This document shows, one piece after another, positions 7,075-14,137 of a DNA stretch of 22,012 bases. Origin of the DNA: Halovenus sp. (GTDB taxonomy: Archaea > Halobacteriota > Halobacteria > Halobacteriales > Haloarculaceae). The notes beneath the pieces were generated by a model, which worked only from the letters and a program-made list of their open reading frames with translations, was not told where the DNA came from and did not search any database. The number at the start of each line of letters is the position of its first letter. Position 1 is the first letter of the stretch. The stretch is taken from contig JAQCNR010000135.1 of the NCBI GenBank assembly GCA_028274925.1, positions 1 through 22,012 on the forward strand, given 5' to 3'. The position numbers and the translations under genes are program-made.

Positions 7075-8043
7075 ATGATAATCGTGCTCTCAGATTCGGA
7101 GGTGGAGACAGCACTGGACCTAGAGTCACTCGTCGATGTCGTCGGTGAGGCATTACAGAAGCAGGCCGCTGGAGCGGTGGAGCGACCGGACAGGCCACAT
7201 TTTCCGGTGGGTGCAGGACTGGACGGCCCAGACCCGGAGGGGATGGGAATCACAATGTCTGCGTACATCCACGGAGCAGAGTACTACGTGACGAAACTCG
7301 TCGGGGTTCACGAGGACAACGCAGAGCGCGGCCTGCCGACCATCAACGCACAGGTTGTGCTGACCGACGCCGAAACCGGGCTTCCGGTCGCGTTGATGGG
7401 CGGGACGACACTCACGAACGCTCGGACTGGCTGTGTGGGGGCACTATCGGTCCGGGCGTTCGCCCCCGAGACGGAGACGCTGGGAGTGATTGGTGCCGGC
7501 GCACAGGCGCGCTGGCAGACTCGCGCGATTGCGACAGTTGCCGACCTCGCAGATGTGCGAATCTCCGCTCCCAGTGAGTCGCGGCAGGCGTGCGCCACGG
7601 ATTTGCAGGCGAGAGATATTCCGGCGCGAGCAGTCGACTCAGCGCGCGAGGCTGTCGACGGAGCCGATACCGTCGTCACCGCGACGACGGCGACAGCGCC
7701 GGTTTTTCCGGCGGAGGCGCTGGCATCAACTGCGCTGGTCGTCGCTGTCGGTGCCTACACCGCCAAAATGCAGGAACTTGCGCCCGCAGTTCTGGAGGGT
7801 GCTGAGACAGTCTACGCCGACGTGCCGGCGGAGGTGGCCGAAACGGGGGACCTTCGCGCTGCGGCGGTTGAGTCCTCGGAACTGGTGTCACTGGGTGCGG
7901 CCCTCGCAGATGAGAAGCCCAAAAGAGGAAATGGCGTCACCGTCGTCGACAGCGTTGGGTCGGCAACGCTCGACGCGGCGGTCGCCCCGGTACTATACCG
8001 GCGGGCACGTGCGTCGAGCAGTGGCACCGAGATCTCATTATAA
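7075..8043 (+). CDS. Ornithine cyclodeaminase / mu-crystallin family protein (NAD(P)-dependent imine or amino-acid oxidoreductase)
   Basis: This 322-aa member of the OCD/mu-crystallin/archaeal alanine dehydrogenase family shows the substrate-domain motifs YVTKLVGVHEDN (71-82, with Lys74) and TNARTG (114-119, with Arg117). The Rossmann motif VIGAGAQARWQTRAI is at 138-152. Bona fide ornithine cyclodeaminases have a catalytic Asp in a GxD-type segment (Asp228 in Pseudomonas putida). Here the aligned segment is VGAYTAKMQEL with Tyr228, so ornithine cyclisation is unlikely. An alanine-dehydrogenase-like, ketimine-reductase-like or opine-type reaction is more plausible. The start at 7075 is chosen over the in-frame ATG at 7060 because homologues begin MxxVLSDxEV and because of the TATA spacing. 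The stop codon TAA overlaps the stop of the convergent methyltransferase gene in the shared palindrome TTATAA (8038-8043). Confidence 0.82.
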   Translation: MIIVLSDSEVETALDLESLVDVVGEALQKQAAGAVERPDRPHFPVGAGLDGPDPEGMGITMSAYIHGAEYYVTKLVGVHEDNAERGLPTINAQVVLTDAETGLPVALMGGTTLTNARTGCVGALSVRAFAPETETLGVIGAGAQARWQTRAIATVADLADVRISAPSESRQACATDLQARDIPARAVDSAREAVDGADTVVTATTATAPVFPAEALASTALVVAVGAYTAKMQELAPAVLEGAETVYADVPAEVAETGDLRAAAVESSELVSLGAALADEKPKRGNGVTVVDSVGSATLDAAVAPVLYRRARASSSGTEISL

Positions 8044-11000
8044 GACGTCTTCAATAACCGCCATCTCGTGTGAATTCGAGATAGTTTCAGTATCCCACTG
8101 TGAGACGGTATCGATTGCCGAGTCCACGACCGACGCGATCTCGTCCCAGTACTGTTCCGGAGTCCCGTTCCGGGTGGCGAACCGTTCAGTGTAGAACTGG
8201 TCGAACAGTTCCCGAACCCGTTCAGTCTCTTCGCCTTCGTTGCGTACAGTAGCGCACCAGCGGTCGAGCGTTTCTGAGTGGCTGTCCAGATACAGAGCGC
8301 TGAGAATCGCGTTCAAGCTGGCCTGTAAGGTTGTTACGTGTTCTGAACGATCCCGGTTGGAGTCGTGGTTCAGTTGTCTGGCCAGTGTGAGCACCCACGC
8401 GAGATGTGCGACAGAAGTCTCGATGTCAGCGGAGACCTCTGGGATTGGGATCGGTTTTGAGTACTGTCCGTCCATCACTCGCGCACTCTCTGTCGTTTCT
8501 GAGAAAATTGCTTTCTGCAAGTAGAAGGAGGCACACGGATCGTTTAGTGCTGCGTAGACGAACGCAATCTCCTCCGGACTGCTGTCTGCGAGCGGCACAT
8601 TGACGAGTTTCTCCGTGCCTACTACCTCTCCATGTGCGTCGATCCACGCCCGGAGTCGAGTGCCACGAAGCACCTTCAACATAACGCGAGGGACGGCGTA
8701 CTCGGTAACGGAGTCTCGGTAGTCACTGAGGTCCCTGTGCCAGATGTCCTCCAGGTAGAACTCCTGCACCCACGGATTCTTGTTGATATAGTGGTCGTCT
8801 CCGTCGGCCAGTTTCTGCTTTTTACTGTCCGGGATATACAGTTGTCTCGTTGTGTCTTCGGTGGACATTACGTCGCCAAGCCGCCGCTCGTGAGAGCGCA
8901 GGCGTTCCAATACATCGCTCTGGTCGTCAGTTATCGGTCGGAAGATGATGGTTTTCGAGTCCAGCATGAACTCCTGGTCTACCCACCCAAGGTGGACTGG
9001 CTGGTTCGCAGTCGTACTCCGAAGGTCTCTACTCCGGTGCACGGTCGGGGTACTTGCTCGGCCATTACCACCGAGAGTATTGATTATCGCAATGGTTTCG
9101 AGGTTTACTCCGACGAACCCGAGGCCGACGTCAAAGACGTGCTTGAATTCTGTCTCGTCCAGTAGGAGTTCTCGAATGTCGGACCACGAACTGTAGAAGG
9201 CGATGCTCTTGCTGACGATGTACGAGATGACTCCTTCGTTGTGAACGAGGTCCAGTGCTCGTTCGTAGAACCACTCACAGGAGTCGTTCGTCCCCTGGCA
9301 TTCGTAATTGGCCTCGTTTTTCAGCAAGGGTTCCGCTTCCGGGCTCACGGACGCCCCGTACGGTGGATTGCTAATGATGACGTCGAACCCACCGTATTCC
9401 ATATATACGCGCGGGAATTCGAGCGGCCAGTGACAGGCGTCCAGTTTGTCTCCTCGGAAGTCCTGCCCGGCATACTCCCGCTCTATGAGAACACTCCAAT
9501 CGTCAGGGTCTGAGTAGTGTGCTCGAAGTTGGTCGAAGATATTCTCAACGCCTTGCTTATCGAGTGTTGAACTGTCCAGCCGTGCCTTGTATTTGTACGT
9601 GGTGAACCCCTGGCTTTCCAGATATTCGTCGATGGATTCAGGTATCCCATCCGGGATGTTGATGCTGAGCGTTGTGGCGGATTGTGGGGCCGCATTGAGA
9701 CTGTCCCACGCTGCACTCACGTCGTCAACATGATCGGCCATTGTGAGCCGGTTGTTGTTCGAGTCGCTTTGGGTTCCTGCGTACCACTCGTCGAGGTCTT
9801 CTTTCAGGTCGTCGTGCCGACGTTCGAGTTCACGCTTCGTCTCTTTCTCGGGGTCACTGGATTCCCGATAGTCACGAACATCCTCCCCGCACTGGCGTAG
9901 TTGGTTCTCCATCGTGGACGACCCCTGGGTGTGCTGCTGGCCGGTTACAGCAGCGGCATCAGTAAACCCGAGGAGGCTGTTTCCAGTTCGGATGTTGAAG
10001 CTGATATCCGGCAAGGGCGGGATTTCGTCACGTTCGTCGATGGGTGTACCTTCGGTCGTCTCTACCGGAGTCGCGCTGATCAGCCACAGCCACAGCCGTA
10101 ACTTACAGATCTCCGTTGCCCCTTTCAAGATGTCCACACCGAAGATGTTCTGGGCGATGATCTGTCGGCGGAGTACGTACTCAGCAGTGTTCGGTCGGCA
10201 CATCGACCGCCACTCGAACAGTGTGTTCGCGACTGCAAGCGCGAACGAGCCACTCCCGATTGCGGGGTCACATACCTTCAGTTCCTGTGCCTTCGAGTCG
10301 ATGTAGTTCAGGACTGTTGGCGAATCTTCGTACTGCTCGTATAGCACATCGAATCCATCCTTCTGGTCAGATTCGATTGTCTCCATCTGGTCCTCGCCAG
10401 CCCGGTACAGGTCGTCGGGATCGAGGGCTGTCGGTGCCTCCCCTTGCTCAAGGTCTTGGTCGATCTTCTCCAGCAGGCCTTCCCACAGCGCTCGGCGGGC
10501 TTTGAAGTCGGTTATGTCTTCACCTGTGTAGTACGCACCGACCTCACTGTTCCCCTCGGAAAGTAGGTCGTTTCGCTCGGAAGCGTCTAACTCACTGAGC
10601 AGGACGTCATCACCGACTTTACTCACCGAAATGACGAACTTCTCGTAGATGTATCCCAAGACGGCTGGAGTGAGGTTCCCGATAGTATCTGCTTCGTCTT
10701 CATCTGTCCCCTCTAGCCCGTCCAGAAGCCAATTGTACTCGTTAAGCTCGCTGATTAGCGCTCCCCAGTCAAAGTCCTCGACGACGAGTTCTTCATTTTC
10801 GGAGACAATGGGTCCGTCTGTCGTGGTGAGATCCTCCGGCTGGAAGAGTCCGCCGTTCAGGTGTGGGACGTGGAGCCAGTACGAACCGGTGAATTTGACG
10901 ACGTCGGCGTCTCGGGAACCCAGCCGTTCAAAAAAGACGGTTTGAAGCAGCGTCCAGAAATCCTCGTGTTCGTTCACGAGCGTGTTGAACACACCATCTG

Positions 11001-11655
11001 TGTCCGCTGCAACCATCTTCTTGGCATCGTTCACCGGAACGACGACGCCACGTTCGACGAGAAAATAGAGGAAAATCAGGCGGTCGATGATTCGCTGAGC
11101 GGACAGAAGTTCCTCCTGCTTGCTGAGCGTGTAGCCGCTCTCAGTGGTGAGTGAGCGTGCGAGGTCAGAGCGGTGGTCCCACAGTTCCCGGTAGAAGCGG
11201 TCGACAACGTCCGTGTAATCGAAGAGCGCGTTGATGTCCTCAGAGACCTGTTCCAGTTTATCGAGCTTGGTTTTCGCCGTCGTGCCGGTGTGGACGGTGG
11301 GATTATAGATGAACTGAAAGTTCCCACGGGACGCACGGAACACCTGCACCCGGTGCGTGTCTGGGTCGAAGAACCAGAAGTACTGTAAACGGGTTCTCCG
11401 CTTCAGTTCCTGTGCGATCTTCTTCGGCGTATCCTGAGGGACATCTGCCATCGGGAATTCGAAGTACGCGATCCGCACAGAGCCCGCAATACTGAAGCGG
11501 TACGTAACCTCGTGGTCTGGATCGTACGTTACGATGTCCGAGGTAGATTCTTCGAGATATCCAGCGTCGACTAGGTGCCCGAAGCCATAGCCGTCAGGTT
11601 CGTCGCTCTGCGGCGTCGCGTCCAACGTCTTCGGGTAGTCCGTGGCATCAGCCAT
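8038..11655 (-). CDS. Large Eco57I/PglX-like adenine-N6 DNA methyltransferase (type IIG-like, solitary)
   Basis: This 1205-aa protein has the layout of Eco57I-type or BREX PglX enzymes. An N-terminal domain of about 200 residues is followed by a helical region (about 200-380), a motif-X-like GAYYTGEDIT near 393, motif I DPAIGSGSF at 463-471, a motif-II-like FGVDILKGATEICKLRLWL, and the catalytic motif IV SNPPYG with Asn763-Pro-Pro-Tyr766. A long C-terminal part (about 800-1205) presumably carries target recognition. The motif order (I before IV) and NPPY indicate gamma-class adenine N6 methylation. No confident PD-(D/E)xK nuclease motif is visible at the N-terminus, and no BREX partner (pglZ, brxC), helicase or separate endonuclease is in the window. 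Three 60-base lines counted gave 50-53% GC against 63-67% in two lines of the core genes, which suggests acquisition. An in-frame TGA lies 25 bases before the ATG, so the start cannot be further upstream. Confidence 0.85.
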   Translation of the reverse strand: MADATDYPKTLDATPQSDEPDGYGFGHLVDAGYLEESTSDIVTYDPDHEVTYRFSIAGSVRIAYFEFPMADVPQDTPKKIAQELKRRTRLQYFWFFDPDTHRVQVFRASRGNFQFIYNPTVHTGTTAKTKLDKLEQVSEDINALFDYTDVVDRFYRELWDHRSDLARSLTTESGYTLSKQEELLSAQRIIDRLIFLYFLVERGVVVPVNDAKKMVAADTDGVFNTLVNEHEDFWTLLQTVFFERLGSRDADVVKFTGSYWLHVPHLNGGLFQPEDLTTTDGPIVSENEELVVEDFDWGALISELNEYNWLLDGLEGTDEDEADTIGNLTPAVLGYIYEKFVISVSKVGDDVLLSELDASERNDLLSEGNSEVGAYYTGEDITDFKARRALWEGLLEKIDQDLEQGEAPTALDPDDLYRAGEDQMETIESDQKDGFDVLYEQYEDSPTVLNYIDSKAQELKVCDPAIGSGSFALAVANTLFEWRSMCRPNTAEYVLRRQIIAQNIFGVDILKGATEICKLRLWLWLISATPVETTEGTPIDERDEIPPLPDISFNIRTGNSLLGFTDAAAVTGQQHTQGSSTMENQLRQCGEDVRDYRESSDPEKETKRELERRHDDLKEDLDEWYAGTQSDSNNNRLTMADHVDDVSAAWDSLNAAPQSATTLSINIPDGIPESIDEYLESQGFTTYKYKARLDSSTLDKQGVENIFDQLRAHYSDPDDWSVLIEREYAGQDFRGDKLDACHWPLEFPRVYMEYGGFDVIISNPPYGASVSPEAEPLLKNEANYECQGTNDSCEWFYERALDLVHNEGVISYIVSKSIAFYSSWSDIRELLLDETEFKHVFDVGLGFVGVNLETIAIINTLGGNGRASTPTVHRSRDLRSTTANQPVHLGWVDQEFMLDSKTIIFRPITDDQSDVLERLRSHERRLGDVMSTEDTTRQLYIPDSKKQKLADGDDHYINKNPWVQEFYLEDIWHRDLSDYRDSVTEYAVPRVMLKVLRGTRLRAWIDAHGEVVGTEKLVNVPLADSSPEEIAFVYAALNDPCASFYLQKAIFSETTESARVMDGQYSKPIPIPEVSADIETSVAHLAWVLTLARQLNHDSNRDRSEHVTTLQASLNAILSALYLDSHSETLDRWCATVRNEGEETERVRELFDQFYTERFATRNGTPEQYWDEIASVVDSAIDTVSQWDTETISNSHEMAVIEDVL

Positions 11656-11770
11656 TATTGTGATATTTAATAACCGCCTTCACCTCGCTCTCTCCAGACT
11701 TACTCATCCCTCTCTCAGACATTAGAGTCAAGACTCGTAAACTTGGCCGACACCGACCGGACTGGCCAGT

Positions 11771-11878
11771 TCACTCGAGCGAGAGCGTTCGACCGCAGTC
11801 TGGGCAGCGCTCGGTGACAATTGTCACCTGACACACACAGTCCGGGCAGTGCTCTCGGTAGCAGGCACGGTCGCCCAT
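11771..11878 (-). CDS. Zinc-knuckle microprotein (two CPxC motifs, 35 aa)
   Basis: This 35-aa frame reads MGDRACYREHCPDC, a spacer, then CPDCGRTLSLE. Two CPDC knuckles at residues 11-14 and 25-28 are spaced like a compact zinc ribbon, with extra cysteines at 6 and 16. Haloarchaea encode many such small CPxCG proteins, several of which affect stress or biofilm phenotypes in Haloferax, but I cannot assign this one a role. The frame stays open upstream to 12013, but that extension lacks conserved character and overlaps the divergent neighbour. The ATG at 11878 gives a clean compact protein. It is divergent from the hypothetical at 11972, with a palindromic TATA-like element between them. Confidence 0.6.
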   Translation of the reverse strand: MGDRACYREHCPDCVCQVTIVTERCPDCGRTLSLE

Positions 11879-11922
11879 ACGCAATCGTATCTTCGTGTGA
11901 CAAAAAAACCCGTCGTCAGCCC

Positions 11923-11932
11923 GAATATATTC
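11923..11932. promoter_or_regulatory. Palindromic TATA-like element between divergent small genes
   Basis: GAATATATTC is a perfect 10-base palindrome lying in the 93-base gap between the zinc microprotein and the divergent hypothetical. Its centre is about 44 bases before the plus-strand ATG and about 49 before the minus-strand ATG. It could therefore position the transcription machinery in both directions with short leaders. This is an inference from sequence and spacing. Confidence 0.45.
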
Positions 11933-11971
11933 GCGGCCAACTGTTAGGCCAGAGCCGACAGTAAGCGAACT

Positions 11972-12301
11972 ATGAGTGACCAACGCGAAAGGCTGGCAGC
12001 GGTGACGGAGCAACTACTGGGGTACGACGTGGTCACCGACGCCTTTCTCGCCAAGAGTTTTACAGACCGCCTGCTGATTGTCGACGTAACAGAGTCTGCG
12101 CAGTTACCGGCGGACGCGCTGGAGTTGATTCACGAACACGACTTCGGGGCTCTCGACAGCCTCGACACCGATGACGAACAACACCGCTCTGCTGTGGGCG
12201 ACGTCGGTGGGGCGACCCGACACCACTTCGTCGACATGCAGACGCGAGGCGCACACCAGTCCTACGTTGTGAGTCGCTTGAGTTGCTCATCTTCGCGATG
12301 A
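11972..12301 (+). CDS. Conserved haloarchaeal hypothetical protein
   Basis: This 109-aa acidic protein has no signal peptide, membrane segment or cysteine pair that would suggest a function; the only Cys is near the C-terminus. The motifs LAKSFTDRLLIVDV (about 26-39) and GGATRHHFVDMQTRGAHQSYVV (about 79-100) look like the conserved parts of a small haloarchaea-specific family, but I cannot name a domain or role. The last nine residues (SRLSCSSSR) are unlike the rest and may be a frayed end: family members I have in mind stop soon after the SYVV segment. The gene is divergent from the zinc microprotein and convergent with thi4, with 24 bases between their stops. Confidence 0.68.
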   Translation: MSDQRERLAAVTEQLLGYDVVTDAFLAKSFTDRLLIVDVTESAQLPADALELIHEHDFGALDSLDTDDEQHRSAVGDVGGATRHHFVDMQTRGAHQSYVVSRLSCSSSR

Positions 12302-12325
12302 TTGCAACCCTCGGCGCCGAGTCCG

Positions 12326-13261
12326 TCAGTCGTCAGCCGGTTCTGCCTGCGTCGTCATTTCGACATCGGCGGCGTCAACCTCCAGTTCGTCGAGCGCAGC
12401 CTGTGCGGCGCGTTTTCCTGAGACTAACATTGCACCGAAGGTTGGCCCCATCCGTGGGAGGCCGTAGGTTGTCGCCGTCGCCATTCCCGTGACGACCAGT
12501 CCGTCGTGTGCAACGCCGGTGTGTTCGACGACAGCGTCCTCGCTCTCGCCAACCCACATCGAGTCGTGGCCGGGCGAATCGTGACCGGGTGCACCGTACT
12601 GGTCGGAGTCCGTGTCGTCCATTCCGGTGTTGTGTTCATCCGCGTGGCCGATTCCCGGCGCGTCGAGCACGCCACGTTCGTGGAGTTTCGTCACCGCAAC
12701 GGCCTCGTGACCGGTCGCGTCGATGACTAAATCAGCCTCGACAGCAATCGGGTCGACGCAGGTTATCTCTCGTGGGAGTGCGTGGACCGGCGTCCAGTTC
12801 ATCACGATGCCGCCGACACGGTGGTCTTCACGGATTACGATGTCGGTGAACTCCGTCATGTTCTGGATTTTCACGCCGGCGTCACAGGCGGCCTTGATCA
12901 ATCCGGAGCAGGCTTCCGGACCGTTAGCGACGTATAGGCCTTCGCTGTCCTGTGACTGTTTGTAAGAGACATCGAGTTCCTCGAGTATTTGTTCGGCTGG
13001 GTCGCGGACGGTGACTTTGTTCATCAGGAAGCCACCGAGCCAGAATCCGCCGCCGAGGTAGTTGTTCTTCTCGACGACCATCACCTTCACACCACGCTCG
13101 GCGAGTTCCTTGGCTGCCACAAGTCCCGACGGACCGCCGCCGACGATGATGACGTCTGAATCTGTGAAGTCCATGAACTCTTCCGTCCATTCCTGTCCGA
13201 TTGCTCGTGTTACCTCTGCTTCGTCGACATCGCTGAACTGGTCGAAAGTATCTTGACTCAT
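12326..13261 (-). CDS. thi4: Thi4 thiazole synthase, cysteine (sulfur-donating) type
   Basis: This 311-aa enzyme makes the thiazole moiety of thiamine from NAD and glycine. An N-terminal dinucleotide-binding motif VGGGPSG is at 40-46, followed by the family segment NYLGGGFWLGGFLMNK (67-82). A Cys at 168 in ITCVDP occupies the position where yeast Thi4 and the Haloferax volcanii enzyme have the cysteine that gives up its sulfur. Methanogen Thi4 proteins have His there and use external sulfide. The conserved segments DATGHEA and the C-terminal TGMATATTYGLPRMGPTFGAM are present. A His/Asp/Gly-rich stretch at about 234-257 is a haloarchaeal-looking insertion. The ATG at 13261 is preferred over the in-frame start at 13282 because the latter lies inside the promoter palindrome (13270-13295). 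Confidence 0.93.
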   Translation of the reverse strand: MSQDTFDQFSDVDEAEVTRAIGQEWTEEFMDFTDSDVIIVGGGPSGLVAAKELAERGVKVMVVEKNNYLGGGFWLGGFLMNKVTVRDPAEQILEELDVSYKQSQDSEGLYVANGPEACSGLIKAACDAGVKIQNMTEFTDIVIREDHRVGGIVMNWTPVHALPREITCVDPIAVEADLVIDATGHEAVAVTKLHERGVLDAPGIGHADEHNTGMDDTDSDQYGAPGHDSPGHDSMWVGESEDAVVEHTGVAHDGLVVTGMATATTYGLPRMGPTFGAMLVSGKRAAQAALDELEVDAADVEMTTQAEPADD

Positions 13262-13269
13262 ACTACTAG

Positions 13270-13295
13270 GTACTAATACCAAGTGGTAATAGTAC
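13270..13295 (-). promoter_or_regulatory. 26-bp inverted repeat over the thi4 core promoter, probable operator
   Basis: GTACTAATACCA, a two-base AG spacer, then TGGTAATAGTAC form an inverted repeat that is complementary at 11 of 12 pairs. It lies 9-34 bases before the thi4 ATG. On the minus strand the right arm contains TACTATTA (13287-13294), exactly where a leaderless TATA box belongs, so a protein bound here would control initiation. ThiR is known to regulate thi4 in Haloferax volcanii and is the obvious candidate, but the assignment is inference. Confidence 0.6.
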
Positions 13296-13428
13296 TTTCG
13301 CCATCAGAAGTTGGGCGACGCAGCTGCTGGCGTGGGAGGTGATGACGAATCACCAAATTCGAGGGACACTCACTGCGGCGTTGGCACGTCAGCGACCAAC
13401 AGTACTGAACCGCAGAACTAGTCGGGAG

Positions 13429-14070
13429 TTAGTTGACGAAGCTCTCGTCAGCGACACTATCCTCCTGAACGTCAGTGTCGAGATCGATCCCCTGGACGAG
13501 TTCAACGAGGGCCTGCACCTGCGGGAACGTATACACAGTCAGGTCGACGTCGGCCTCTGCAGTAGTGATCTGTGAATCCAGCACGAAGACGATTTCTTCG
13601 TCCGGCCAGCCACCCATCTGTTCGATGATTTTGTGGCTCGGACCGTAGCTAAATGTGGGTGTCCCCATGTTGATTGTCGTATCGAGGACGTTCGCCCACC
13701 CGTCGATATAGCCGGAGGTCATGATGTTGCCAATCTCCTGAATCGCCGACCGTTCCATGTCCGAAAAGCCCGACTCAGCGCTGGCGTCTCCGGGCACCAT
13801 TGACTGTGCCAGTTGTTTGCTGTCGGCTGGGTCGAGCAGAAAGAGGACGTAGCCGTACGGCGGTTCGGTCAGTTCCACGAAGATTCCGACGGCTGTTTCG
13901 TCACCGAGATGCGTCTTGACGTCATCCATATGGAGAACGTTGATTTTCGCCACCTCGATTTCGGCGTCCATTCCCGACATCTGGCTGAGACTGTCGGCCA
14001 CCTGCCGAGAGCCTTCTTTAGAGACTTTGTTGAAAATTTCTAGTTTCCGCACGTCGACCTTGAGGCTCAT
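13429..14070 (-). CDS. cheC: CheC-like protein (CheC/CheX/FliY phosphatase family)
   Basis: This 213-aa protein has the two-repeat CheC fold. The second phosphatase signature is intact: ERSAIQEIGNIMTSGYIDGWAN, with Glu112 and Asn115. The first, normally an ExxN in the N-terminal helix, is degenerate (KLEIFNKVSKEGSRQVADSL, residues 9-28), so at most one active site for CheY-phosphate hydrolysis remains. Haloarchaea carry several CheC paralogues, usually in the che/arl region. This one stands alone between CoA and thiamine genes. The ATG at 14070 is chosen because a TATA-like box lies about 28 bases upstream and the in-frame extension to 14184 overlaps the upstream gene. The function could be chemotaxis adaptation or a separate response-regulator dephosphorylation. 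Confidence 0.82.
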   Translation of the reverse strand: MSLKVDVRKLEIFNKVSKEGSRQVADSLSQMSGMDAEIEVAKINVLHMDDVKTHLGDETAVGIFVELTEPPYGYVLFLLDPADSKQLAQSMVPGDASAESGFSDMERSAIQEIGNIMTSGYIDGWANVLDTTINMGTPTFSYGPSHKIIEQMGGWPDEEIVFVLDSQITTAEADVDLTVYTFPQVQALVELVQGIDLDTDVQEDSVADESFVN

Positions 14071-14093
14071 ACCAGCTACAAGGTTGCCACCCG

Positions 14094-14103
14094 GTGTAAA
14101 TTC
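14094..14103 (-). promoter_or_regulatory. TATA-like box of the cheC-like gene
   Basis: On the minus strand GAATTTACAC is centred about 28 bases before the ATG at 14070, the spacing of a leaderless promoter. Just downstream of the preceding gene's stop, a T-rich GATTATTTTG (about 14119-14128) could end the upstream CoA transcript, so cheC probably has its own promoter. Confidence 0.45.
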
Positions 14104-14137
14104 TCCGCTTACGCGCGACAAAATAATCCAGCGCCAA

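Noticed and set aside
8038..11655. A full BREX or type I restriction locus
   Set aside because: No pglZ, brxC, brxA/B, HsdR or HsdS-like gene is adjacent; the neighbours are metabolic or small proteins.
11664..11673. TTATTAAATA on the minus strand as a TATA box for the methyltransferase gene
   Set aside because: It is centred only about 14 bases before the ATG, so a transcript from it would start inside the gene. No alternative start codon lies nearby in frame, and an in-frame stop lies upstream.
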